Below are positions 19,223 to 27,191 of a stretch of DNA of 64,000 nucleotides, piece by piece. This DNA comes from Salinispora tropica CNB-440. GTDB lineage: Bacteria; Actinomycetota; Actinomycetes; Mycobacteriales; Micromonosporaceae. The stretch lies in NCBI RefSeq assembly GCF_000016425.1, contig NC_009380.1:3042144-3106143 (forward strand), written 5' to 3'. The translations under genes were made by a program, and so were the position numbers. Numbering within the stretch: the first letter of the stretch is position 1; every line of letters begins with the position of its first letter. The notes beneath the pieces are model-generated. The model was not told the DNA's origin, searched no databases, and was given only the letters and a program-made list of their open reading frames with translations.

Positions 19223-19380
19223 GTCCGGACTAGCGGATGGTGTAAGGGCCACAGCCGACGAGTGGCCGTCCCGGAGCCTTCGACAATCGGCGGCGCTAAC
19301 CCACTGCCTCCGCCTCCCCCTCCGGTAGCCCGCCACCACCGGTTAACCCACCGGTCCGCGCAGACGAAGCCGCCACCCAG

Positions 19381-20967
19381 TCAGTCCCCCAGCATGGCAC
19401 GCTTCTCCTCGCTGCGTGGGGCGTCGTTCGTGGCGCTCTCGTCGTCGGGCGCGGTGCCGGTCGGGGCGACCCCGCGTAGCAGCCGGACGATCAGCAGGGC
19501 GACGACCGCGAGGACCACCGCGCTGATCGCACTGACTAGGTGCAACCCGAAGACGAACGCTTCCCGTGCCGACGCGAGTAGGGCGTCGGCCTGCTCCGGA
19601 GGCAGGTCACGCGCGACAACCACTGCGTCGGCGAGGCTCTCCCGTGCGGTATCGGCCGCGCCGGCGGGAACATCAGCAGGTGGGGTGAAGCGGCTGTCAT
19701 ACACCGCGAAACCGATGCTGCCGAGCACGGCAAGCCCGAAGGCGAAGCCGAACTGGCCGCCGGTTTCGTTCAGGGCGGCAGCTGAACCAGCCTTCTCCGC
19801 CGGCGCCGAGGCCAGGATCAGTTGAATGCCCAGCGTCACCAGGGGCCCAGCGCCGAAGAGGACCAGTGTGAACCCAGTCACAAGGGTGGTGGGGCCCGAC
19901 ATGGCGTCAGTCTGAGTAAGCACGAGCAGCCCAGACACGGAGATCGCCAGACCCACGCCGATCACGTGTGCCGGCCGGAAGCGGCGGGCAAGCAGGGGCG
20001 ACACAATGAACGACACCGCGTTCGCCAGTACGGCGGGCAGCAGCCACAGGCCGGCATCGAACGGCGACAGGCCCTCTACCAACTGCAGATCCTGGGTGAC
20101 GAACAGCATGATCGAACCCATCAGCAGCGTGCCGAACATCAGGCCGATGAGCGCTACGGTGAAAGACCGGCTTGCGAACAGCCGCAGGTCCAGTAGCGGG
20201 TTCTCGAGCCGCTGCTGCCTGCGGACGAAGAGCACAGCGAAGATGATCCCGATCACGATGGCAACGATCGGCACTCCCTGCCAACCGTTCTTCGCCAGCT
20301 CCTTGAGCCCGTAGATGGACGGTAGTACAGCAGCCAGTGACAGCGCCACGCTGATGAGATCCAGGTCGCCGGCGTTCGGGTCTCGGTACTCGGGCAACAG
20401 GGCTGGGCCGACGGCAAGCAGCAGCACCATCGCCGGCACTCCGAGCAGGAAGACCGAGCCCCACCAGAAGTGGGACAGCAGTGCACCACCGACAACCGGG
20501 CCGATCACCGCGCCGGCCGAGAAGCAGAGCCCCCAGATACCGATCGCCAATCCCATCTGCTTCGGATCCCGGAACAGGGTGCGAATCAGTGACATGGTCG
20601 ACGGTGCCAGGATCGCACCGGCCACACCGAGCAGGGCACGGGTGGCGATCAGCATCTCGGGACTGACGGAGTACGCCGCGACGACGGATGTGACGCCGAA
20701 CGCTGCGGCTCCGATCAGTAGCAGCTTCCTACGACCGATACGGTCACCGAGCGTGCCCATCGTGATCAGGAACCCGGCTAGCATGAACACGTAGATGTCC
20801 GTGATCCAGAGCTGCTGAACGCTGCTCGCGCCCAGGTCCGCCGTCAGGTTGGGAAGCGCGAGGAGCAGGCTGTAGATGTCGATGGAGACCAGCAACGTCG
20901 GCAGGGCCAATACGGCCAGCGCGATCCATTCCCGTCGCCCGGCCCTGGCCGGGATCGTGTCGTTCAT
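19381..20967 (-). CDS. MFS drug exporter, EmrB/QacA (DHA2) type
   Basis: This is a 528-residue integral membrane protein, the length expected for a 14-segment DHA2 antiporter. Motif A is GTLGDRIGRRKLLLIG, and motif C-like glycine/proline-rich segments appear in SAGAVIGPVVGGALL. The C-terminal segment LHLVSAISAVVLAVVALLIV is complete, unlike the paralogue at 39040. It probably exports the pathway product and gives self-resistance. It shares long similar blocks with that paralogue (for example GTRALLGVAGA and FWWGSVFLL), so the two are recent relatives. A palindromic operator candidate lies upstream. Confidence 0.93.
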   Translation of the reverse strand: MNDTIPARAGRREWIALAVLALPTLLVSIDIYSLLLALPNLTADLGASSVQQLWITDIYVFMLAGFLITMGTLGDRIGRRKLLLIGAAAFGVTSVVAAYSVSPEMLIATRALLGVAGAILAPSTMSLIRTLFRDPKQMGLAIGIWGLCFSAGAVIGPVVGGALLSHFWWGSVFLLGVPAMVLLLAVGPALLPEYRDPNAGDLDLISVALSLAAVLPSIYGLKELAKNGWQGVPIVAIVIGIIFAVLFVRRQQRLENPLLDLRLFASRSFTVALIGLMFGTLLMGSIMLFVTQDLQLVEGLSPFDAGLWLLPAVLANAVSFIVSPLLARRFRPAHVIGVGLAISVSGLLVLTQTDAMSGPTTLVTGFTLVLFGAGPLVTLGIQLILASAPAEKAGSAAALNETGGQFGFAFGLAVLGSIGFAVYDSRFTPPADVPAGAADTARESLADAVVVARDLPPEQADALLASAREAFVFGLHLVSAISAVVLAVVALLIVRLLRGVAPTGTAPDDESATNDAPRSEEKRAMLGD

Positions 20968-21414
20968 GTCAGTCCTTTCAGGTTCACGGACCAGTCCGCC
21001 CGGACGAGCCAGCCGTCACAGACAAGTCGAGGCTGACGTTGGCTTCTCGACATCCGCACAGCGGAGGTCGGCAGGGGCTGTGGGCTTGGTCAGCGCCGCC
21101 GGCAGTGACCGAGTCCCGACGTCGACTGCGGATACGCTAGCCGCGCAATCGATGATAATCATCGAAGCTGCCGGCTTCCTGGTCGACAGACGTACGGGAG
21201 CCGCACCGAGTTCGTGGGACCGCGCCGGCGGCCGCCCGCCACAACATGAATCATTGGAACCAACTAACGGATCGTTGCGACATCGCTTCGATGGCTGGTA
21301 GCTTGACGGCGCTTGGGGGCTACCGACGCACATGCGTCGCCACCCATCCGCGGGCCGAAATTGGACGATGCCCGACGACTGCAACGCCAGTACGCAACGC
21401 CACTTGGAGTGGAC
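20968..21414. other. Divergent promoter region between MFS exporter and YCII gene
   Basis: About 450 bases hold no supportable gene. The stretch separates divergent transcription units and contains the 17-base palindrome at 21149-21165. Confidence 0.5.
21149..21165. promoter_or_regulatory. Palindrome TCGATGAT-A-ATCATCGA
   Basis: An eight-base perfect inverted repeat around a single central A lies in the divergent region between the MFS exporter and the YCII gene. This is the form expected for a TetR- or MarR-type operator controlling export. No such regulator is adjacent. Confidence 0.5.
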
Positions 21415-21774
21415 ATGAAATTTTTGCTGCTACACATGAACCCGTCGGCGTGGGAGGCGCTCACCAATGACGACCAGAATTCAGCCATCCAAGGACACGA
21501 TGAGTTCATTAAGTTGACCAGGGAATCAGGCGAGTTCGTCGCAACCAAAGCGGTGGGCGATCCGTCGACTAGTTCGACGGTGCGTGTACGTGATGGCAAA
21601 TCGACTGTCACCGACGGGACATACCTGCCAACGACCGCTGGCTTCATGTGTGGCTACTATGTCGTGGACGTGGCGAGCAAGGAGCGGGCGCTCGAGTTAG
21701 CTGCGCAGATTCCGGAGGCGAAGTACACCGGGGTCGAGGTGCGCCCGGTGGCATTCGAGGCCGGTGCCGAATAG
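21415..21774 (+). CDS. Orphan YCII-like protein with degenerate DGPF motif
   Basis: This is a 119-residue protein with a YCII fold pattern similar in length and layout to the sigma-linked copy at 16557 (N-terminus MKFLLLHMNPSAWEAL, C-terminus YTGVEVRPVAFEAG). The hallmark DGPFxExKE is replaced by DGTYLPTTAG (from residue 67), so its acidic and lysine residues are gone. No sigma factor adjoins it; it lies alone beside a flavin oxygenase and condensation enzyme. ATG 21415 follows GGAG. It may have been co-opted as a small pathway enzyme or be losing function; neither can be shown here. Confidence 0.8.
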   Translation: MKFLLLHMNPSAWEALTNDDQNSAIQGHDEFIKLTRESGEFVATKAVGDPSTSSTVRVRDGKSTVTDGTYLPTTAGFMCGYYVVDVASKERALELAAQIPEAKYTGVEVRPVAFEAGAE

Positions 21775-21798
21775 TTCCCAGATACGGGCTCCTGTCGG

Positions 21799-21822
21799 AC
21801 CCGCCGTCGCTGGGCGGCGGGT
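21799..21822. terminator. GC-rich hairpin terminator between convergent genes
   Basis: acccgccg pairs with cggcgggt across an eight-base loop, followed by ttcgc. It lies between the ends of the YCII and oxygenase genes and could stop transcription from both sides. Confidence 0.6.
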
Positions 21823-21953
21823 TTCGCAATACGTTCACCGGTGCCGCATCGCGCCGATAGCCCCAGAACGTTTGTCGCACCGATCCGGTCCACACCCCGG
21901 GATCGCCAGCCGCGAGCCTGCTCGACCTCGAAGAACCGCATACTGCGGGCCGG

Positions 21954-23198
21954 CTACCTTTCGCCAACACCGAAGCGCGCCTGGGCAAGTTCCCGGGTGG
22001 CTGTCGAGGCCAGTAGGACACCAATTCCGGCATGACTGTGCATCGTGGACATATCACGCCACACCCGTTCGATCCGCTCCCCCTGCCGAACCGAACTCGA
22101 GCCGGCCGTGGGAAACAGGTGTGACTCGACCGCATGCCACGCGAGCCGGATCGCCTCCCGGCAAATTGCGGCGAGACGCAAATCCTCCTCCCGACTGAAC
22201 CCCGCGACATTACGCGCTGACTGGGCACTCCACTGTCCGATCGCTTGGAGAACGGCTGCCTCCGCCGTGGCGATCATGCCTGCCGCCTGGCCGTACCACC
22301 ACTGGAAGTCCGGACTTTCCGCCCGCCTGACGATCGGCGGAAACAGCGTGGTCCGGTTCCGCATCAAATTCTCGTAGGCGTCCAACGCGCCCTTCGCCAT
22401 GCCAACTGCCAACGCGGAGACTTCGAGCAGCATAAAGCTCAGCGGACCGCCACCGTACTCTGGATTGCCATGGAGCTGGCGACCTGGGGTGGTAGATACA
22501 TCAACCTCACTCATGTGCGTGCCAGGTAGCGTGAGATGCTCGGCGATCCGACCATTTTCGAAGTGAATGCTGTGCGATCCGCTTCCCTTAAGACCGAGTT
22601 GAGTCCCCCAGTCGTCCAGGCGCCGCCATTCCTCGCGTGGAGCGACGAACAACATTGGTGCCGGAGGTTCTCCCTCGGCCTGTGATGGCAGGGTGTGCCC
22701 AAGAAAGTGAGTGGCGTACGGCGATCCCGAGCAGTAGGGGAAGGTGCCGTTAAGAATCCAGTCGCCGTTCGCTGCGCGCTCAGCCGCGCCACTCGGCACG
22801 ATGGTGGCGGGGCAGATGAAGTCGCCGCCGCGGAACAGCTCGGCCTGTGCCTTCTCGTCAAACAGCGTCGCCACCTGGAGGGCGTGGGTTGCGCCGAGGC
22901 AGTACATCCATCCGGTGGATGGGCAGCCCCTGGCAAGCGCCATGACCACGCGCAGGAAGGTATCAACGCCAAACTCGTAGCCGCCGTAGCGGCGGGGAAC
23001 CAGGATCCGGTAGAAGCCGGCATTCTTGAATGTGGTGTGCGTGTCCACGGCATAGTACGTACGCTTTTCGGTCTCGCCCTGGCGCTCGACGAGAAGAGGA
23101 CCGATGTCCTCTGCCCGGGCGACAACCTCAGCAGGCGTGAGGTCCGGCTCTGGTGGCAGAGTAGGCGCCCGGCCTGGAACCCTTCTGGTGACGGTCAT
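21954..23198 (-). CDS. Acyl-CoA dehydrogenase-fold flavin monooxygenase (second copy)
   Basis: This is a 414-residue protein with the group D flavin monooxygenase/acyl-CoA dehydrogenase layout: GFYRILVPRRYGGYEFGVDT, a middle segment QLGLKGSGSHSIHFENGRIA, and C-terminal AWHAVESHLFPTAGSSSVRQ. It is clearly distinct in sequence from the copy at 7796. It probably oxygenates the aryl unit or a carrier-bound intermediate with reduced flavin supplied in trans. It is divergent from the condensation gene, with about 190 bases between starts. Confidence 0.85.
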   Translation of the reverse strand: MTVTRRVPGRAPTLPPEPDLTPAEVVARAEDIGPLLVERQGETEKRTYYAVDTHTTFKNAGFYRILVPRRYGGYEFGVDTFLRVVMALARGCPSTGWMYCLGATHALQVATLFDEKAQAELFRGGDFICPATIVPSGAAERAANGDWILNGTFPYCSGSPYATHFLGHTLPSQAEGEPPAPMLFVAPREEWRRLDDWGTQLGLKGSGSHSIHFENGRIAEHLTLPGTHMSEVDVSTTPGRQLHGNPEYGGGPLSFMLLEVSALAVGMAKGALDAYENLMRNRTTLFPPIVRRAESPDFQWWYGQAAGMIATAEAAVLQAIGQWSAQSARNVAGFSREEDLRLAAICREAIRLAWHAVESHLFPTAGSSSVRQGERIERVWRDMSTMHSHAGIGVLLASTATRELAQARFGVGER

Positions 23199-23385
23199 CG
23201 CTGAACGGCTCCCTCATCTCGACAAGCTGCTTAGGCGATGATCTCATCGTTACGCCCCGGCAAACATCTCCCGCATTGCTCTGTTGGCGCAACGCGGCAT
23301 GGAGATCCCGACTCAGCAATGTCAAAGAAGTGGGATCGACGCCATAGTTGTTAGCTTCTGCACGCCGACTTCGGAGGGGGCTCGG

Positions 23386-24717
23386 GTGGAACAGATTCCG
23401 CTGTCATTCAACCAGCAGTTCATGTGTCAGTTTGATCGAGGCGACGAGGAGGGAGCATTTGGTCCGCACAACCACATCGTCCATGGTTGGCGGATACGCG
23501 GCGAGGTTGATGTGGACACCATGCGCGCCGCCTTGACCGACGTGGTAGCCCGACATGAGGCCCTACGCACGGAAATCGTCCGAGATGCAGAGCCGAGCTA
23601 CCAGCGGGTGCTGCCGCCCAGCCCGGTGGTCCTCGATACCCGAGATATGTCGCATGTCGACCAAGCAGATCGCGACGACATCGTGGATCGCCTGATCACG
23701 GAGGTCGAGTCGAGCACGATCAGCATTCGCGAACTTCCCCTCATCCGGGGTCTCCTTGCTCGGTTCGAGCAGGGAGACCACCTTCTGGTCTTGACCGTTC
23801 ATCACATGGCTGCGGACGGCTTCTCGGTCCGGGTGATCAGCCGGGATGTCGTACACCGCTACGCTGCCCTACGTGGCTTCGACGTCGGCGAGCTTCCGCC
23901 AACGCGGCCCTACCGGGAGTATGCGGTCCGTCAGCAGGCTAGCCACGCTAGTCCAGCGCTGGATCCATCGCGCCGATACTGGCGGGAGACCCTGCGCGGG
24001 GGGCGAATCCTCTCGCTGCCGACGGACATCCCGAAGTCGGCCGGGCTCCCCGAGTCAACCTCGGTCTTCCGATTCCTCATCGACACCGAGGTGGCCGAGG
24101 CCGTGCTGAAGGTCGCGAGGGCTCATCGCTGCACACCGTTCATGGTGCTGCTGGCCGGGTTCATGCGACTCGTCCACCAGATGTCCGGCACGACCGACGT
24201 CGTTGTGCCCACCTTCACGCCGGGGCGCGGCGATGAGGACTTCCAGGATACGGTCGGGTTGTTCTTCAATTTTCTTCCAATACGGAGTCAGCTGTCCGAA
24301 TATCGCAACTTCGGGGAGCTGGTCAACGGCATCCGGGCGAACTGCCTCGAAGCCTACTCACACGACATCGCCCAGATCCTCGATGAGGCTCCGCACCTTA
24401 TGGAGCCCGTGTTGGAGGATGATCGGGCCGCCTGTGTCTTCCAGGTATTCCCGTTCCCACTCCTGCTCGACGGCAGCATGATCGGCGACCTCGCCTACAC
24501 TGAGGTACGCCGGCGGGTCCGGTCTCAACCTGTCGGCGGCGATGTCCCCAACGGTGCGCTGTGGACGTTGAACTTCGACCCAGCAGGTGACATCGTGGTA
24601 GCCGTCAATTTCAATAGAAACCTGTTCCACGAAGGCACGATCTCCGCGATGGCAGCTGACTACGTCTCCATCTTGCGTCAGAGTGTCGCTGATTCATCGG
24701 CACCGCTGACCTGGTGA
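23386..24717 (+). CDS. Free-standing NRPS condensation enzyme
   Basis: This is a 443-residue single condensation domain without A or T partner. The catalytic motif HHMAADG is at residues 139-145. Upstream, RHEALRTEI and downstream DTVGLFFNFLPIRSQL fit condensation-domain core regions. GTG 23386 is preferred for the GGAGGGGG site six bases upstream over the longer frame from 23284. Stand-alone condensation enzymes such as SgcC5 join a carrier-bound acyl group to a hydroxyl or amine of a separate scaffold. Here the donor is probably the A-T protein at 28827. The acceptor is not visible in the window. Confidence 0.9.
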   Translation: MEQIPLSFNQQFMCQFDRGDEEGAFGPHNHIVHGWRIRGEVDVDTMRAALTDVVARHEALRTEIVRDAEPSYQRVLPPSPVVLDTRDMSHVDQADRDDIVDRLITEVESSTISIRELPLIRGLLARFEQGDHLLVLTVHHMAADGFSVRVISRDVVHRYAALRGFDVGELPPTRPYREYAVRQQASHASPALDPSRRYWRETLRGGRILSLPTDIPKSAGLPESTSVFRFLIDTEVAEAVLKVARAHRCTPFMVLLAGFMRLVHQMSGTTDVVVPTFTPGRGDEDFQDTVGLFFNFLPIRSQLSEYRNFGELVNGIRANCLEAYSHDIAQILDEAPHLMEPVLEDDRAACVFQVFPFPLLLDGSMIGDLAYTEVRRRVRSQPVGGDVPNGALWTLNFDPAGDIVVAVNFNRNLFHEGTISAMAADYVSILRQSVADSSAPLTW

Positions 24718-24745
24718 TCAGCAGGGACTACAGCAGACCACTAAA

Positions 24746-24788
24746 AGCAGGCGAGCCCTGGGGCGGTGGGACCCCGGGGCTCGCTGCT
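24746..24788. terminator. Strong bidirectional hairpin terminator
   Basis: cgagccctgggg (left arm) pairs with ccccggggctcg (right arm) with one mismatch, and outer bases (agcag/ctgct) extend the stem. It lies between the convergent condensation and solute-binding-protein genes. Confidence 0.75.
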
Positions 24789-24795
24789 GTATTCC

Positions 24796-24835
24796 GATCA
24801 GCCGATCAGTGGATCAGTGGATCAGTGGATCAGGA
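24796..24835. repeat. Five tandem octamers (gatcagtg type)
   Basis: Units gatcagcc, gatcagtg three times, and gatcagga follow head to tail. The array spans the 3' end and stop codon (24822-24824) of the solute-binding-protein gene, so its unit length of eight is free to slip without changing most of the protein. Confidence 0.85.
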
Positions 24836-26162
24836 TATGCCCGCGTGGCCGCTGACCGGCGCAGTACTCGTTGTAGTTGTCGAGGAGACGCTGCGCCTCG
24901 GCGGTGGCCCGCTGGAACCGCTCGTCGGCGTTGACCCCACCAGTCAGGACATCGTGCATTGCCCTGGTCATGACGTTCTGGATTGCCGCGAAGTCGCCAA
25001 GCAGGGCACCCTTACCGGCCGCTGTACCGTCGTTGGCCTCCAGTTGTGCTACGGCTGTCCAGTGGTGTGGGTTCTCCAGGAACCAACCCTGGTCGTCGAG
25101 CAGGTCGATAGCGCCCCTGGTACCCGGCATGAAGTTGGTTTCGCGATGCCTCGCGGCCGCGTTGGCCGGGCTGCTCAGGAACTGGATGAACGCCAGTGCG
25201 CCATCCCGGGTGGCCTGGTCAATGCCGCTCGCCAGCCAAAGCGCGTCACCGCCGATGACATTGCCGGCGTACGGGACCTCTCCGTTGTGGGGCATCCGGC
25301 AGGCCCTGACGTCGAAGCCCCCACGCCTACCGGCGTCCGCCATGCGCGTCGACTCGACCGAGGTGGTCAGCACGAACGCCACCCGCTGCTCGGCGAACGC
25401 CTGAAAGTTGCGTTCCCAGTCGACCTCGTTTCCATCGCCCAGATATAGGTAGTGGCCGTCTCGATGCAGCCGCTGCCACCACCGGACGTAGGCCATCATT
25501 TCGCTGGACGCCAGATTGACGGTCTCAGCCCGCCCGGACCGGCCGTTGTCATGATCAGCGAGTAGTCCGCCCTGTTGGGCAACGGACTGCTGGAACAGCC
25601 AACCATGGTTGGGCCAGGTGATGGCGTGCGGCGGCCCGTCGCGCTGCGCGACGACTGCTCTACACGCAATATCGAGTTCGTGCCACGTTCTCGGTACGTC
25701 GGCTATGCCGGCCGCCGCAAGCTGCGTCATGTTGGCATACAGCAGCGTCGTGGAGGTGAGCGGTGCCATCGCGGCGACTGCGCCGTCGTAGACATAGTAT
25801 TCCCGGGCCGCCGGCAGCAGGTCATCAAGCACGACCGGCTCCCCAAGAATCTCGGTACGACCGTCGAGCGCACGCTCGACCGAGGTGAACAGCGGTGAGC
25901 CGTCGGCCCTCCGGGTGTCGTACGCCTCCTGGGTCGAGGTGTAGAAGTACTGCGCGATCGTGGGTGGGTTGCCCTGCAGCGCCGCCTGGTGGATTGCGTT
26001 GGGCAGGTGGTACCAGTCGTATCCCTCGATATCGACCCGGTAGTCGGGATGAGTGTGGTTGAAGGTCTTCGCGACTTCGGTAACCCAGCCCATGAACCAG
26101 GGTATGACCGGATAGTGGGGCATCCACATCGTGATGACCGTCGGATCGGTGTTCTGTGTCAT
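24822..26162 (-). CDS. Solute-binding-protein-fold protein lacking a signal peptide
   Basis: This is a 446-residue family 1 extracellular-solute-binding-like protein: a central NLASSEMMAYVRWWQRLHRD, then GNVIGGDALWLASGIDQATR and DGALAFIQFLSSPANAAARH. The N-terminus (MTQNTDPTVITMWMPHYPVI) enters the mature beta-strand directly; there is no hydrophobic signal or lipobox cysteine, and no ABC permease or ATPase is nearby. It starts 12 bases after the alcohol dehydrogenase gene in an operon with the P450. So it is probably cytosolic and has a binding, carrier or sequestering role rather than uptake. The ligand is unknown. Confidence 0.85.
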   Translation of the reverse strand: MTQNTDPTVITMWMPHYPVIPWFMGWVTEVAKTFNHTHPDYRVDIEGYDWYHLPNAIHQAALQGNPPTIAQYFYTSTQEAYDTRRADGSPLFTSVERALDGRTEILGEPVVLDDLLPAAREYYVYDGAVAAMAPLTSTTLLYANMTQLAAAGIADVPRTWHELDIACRAVVAQRDGPPHAITWPNHGWLFQQSVAQQGGLLADHDNGRSGRAETVNLASSEMMAYVRWWQRLHRDGHYLYLGDGNEVDWERNFQAFAEQRVAFVLTTSVESTRMADAGRRGGFDVRACRMPHNGEVPYAGNVIGGDALWLASGIDQATRDGALAFIQFLSSPANAAARHRETNFMPGTRGAIDLLDDQGWFLENPHHWTAVAQLEANDGTAAGKGALLGDFAAIQNVMTRAMHDVLTGGVNADERFQRATAEAQRLLDNYNEYCAGQRPRGHILIH

Positions 26163-26174
26163 ACGTTGTTGTCC

Positions 26175-27191
26175 CTAATAGGTGATGGCCGCACGGAACC
26201 GGACAGCGCCCTTGTCGACCTTGTCGATGGCCTCGGCGATGTCTGTGCAGGCAAAGGACTCCGTGACTGGATTCACCCTGCCCGCCGCAACTAGCTTCAG
26301 CGCCTCATCCAGGTGTTGCAGACCGTCGTGGCTGGCACCCGACACCCGATGCCCCTTGGCAAAAAACTGTTCGGAAGGATCAATCGTGAACGCGCCGTGG
26401 GGATCGATTGAGGCCAGCGAGATGCGGCCGTTCACCCGCAGACCCCGCATCGCCTCGCTGGCAGCGGGATAGGACGTGCCAGTCGCCAGGACGATGTCGG
26501 CACCGCCTGCCGCACGCAACTCCTCGCCGCTCGATACGACGGCCGACGCACCAAGCGCACGGGCTAGGTCGTGCTTGTCCGAGGACCGGGTGATCGCGAC
26601 TACCTCGTGCCCGAACGCGCTCGCGAACTGCACCGCCAGGTGCCCGAGGCCGCCGATGCCAAGGACCGCCACCCGGTCTCCCGGCCGAGGGTCTGCGGCG
26701 CGCAGGGCGCTCAGCGCGGTGTAGCCGGCACACATAACAGGGGCAGCCTGCTCATAGGACACGCCGTCCGGAAGTAAGACTGTACTGCTGGCGCGCACCG
26801 CGATGAACTCGGCATGACCACCCTGTACGGTCATTCCGGTAAGCACCGGTGACTCGCAATTCATCGCCGTCTGTCCAGTGGCCGGCAGATTCAGGGAACA
26901 ATAGTCACACCTACCGCAACCACCCTGCACCCAGGTGGCACCGACCCGGTCACCAACCATTCGAGACGTGACACCGGCACCCACGGCGACCACGTCACCG
27001 GCCGGTTCGTGTCCAACGATCATGGGCCTGATCGGTGGGAACGGGTACACACCGTTGGTCAGCCACACGTCGTTGTGGCACACGCCGCTGGCGCGTACCC
27101 GGATCAGCACCTCGCCCGGGCCCGGCTCCGGCGTGCGAACCTCCCGGAGCTCCCAAGGGGAGCCCGCTTCAGAAACCACCGCAGCTCTCAT
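26175..27191 (-). CDS. Zinc-dependent medium-chain alcohol dehydrogenase
   Basis: This is a 338-residue MDR-family dehydrogenase. Catalytic zinc ligands are in GVCHNDVW and GHEPAGD; the structural zinc cysteines are in GGCGRCDYC and a later NC; the cofactor motif is GIGGLGHLA. It should interconvert an alcohol and aldehyde or ketone with NAD(P). Its start overlaps the P450 stop by four bases and the solute-binding-like gene follows after 12 bases. A role in oxidising an alcohol made by the P450, or in making the aryl building block, is inference. Confidence 0.93.
   Translation of the reverse strand: MRAAVVSEAGSPWELREVRTPEPGPGEVLIRVRASGVCHNDVWLTNGVYPFPPIRPMIVGHEPAGDVVAVGAGVTSRMVGDRVGATWVQGGCGRCDYCSLNLPATGQTAMNCESPVLTGMTVQGGHAEFIAVRASSTVLLPDGVSYEQAAPVMCAGYTALSALRAADPRPGDRVAVLGIGGLGHLAVQFASAFGHEVVAITRSSDKHDLARALGASAVVSSGEELRAAGGADIVLATGTSYPAASEAMRGLRVNGRISLASIDPHGAFTIDPSEQFFAKGHRVSGASHDGLQHLDEALKLVAAGRVNPVTESFACTDIAEAIDKVDKGAVRFRAAITY

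Noticed and set aside
24822..26162. ABC sugar-uptake binding protein
   Set aside because: No signal peptide, lipobox, permease or ATPase is present; the neighbours are a P450 and an alcohol dehydrogenase.
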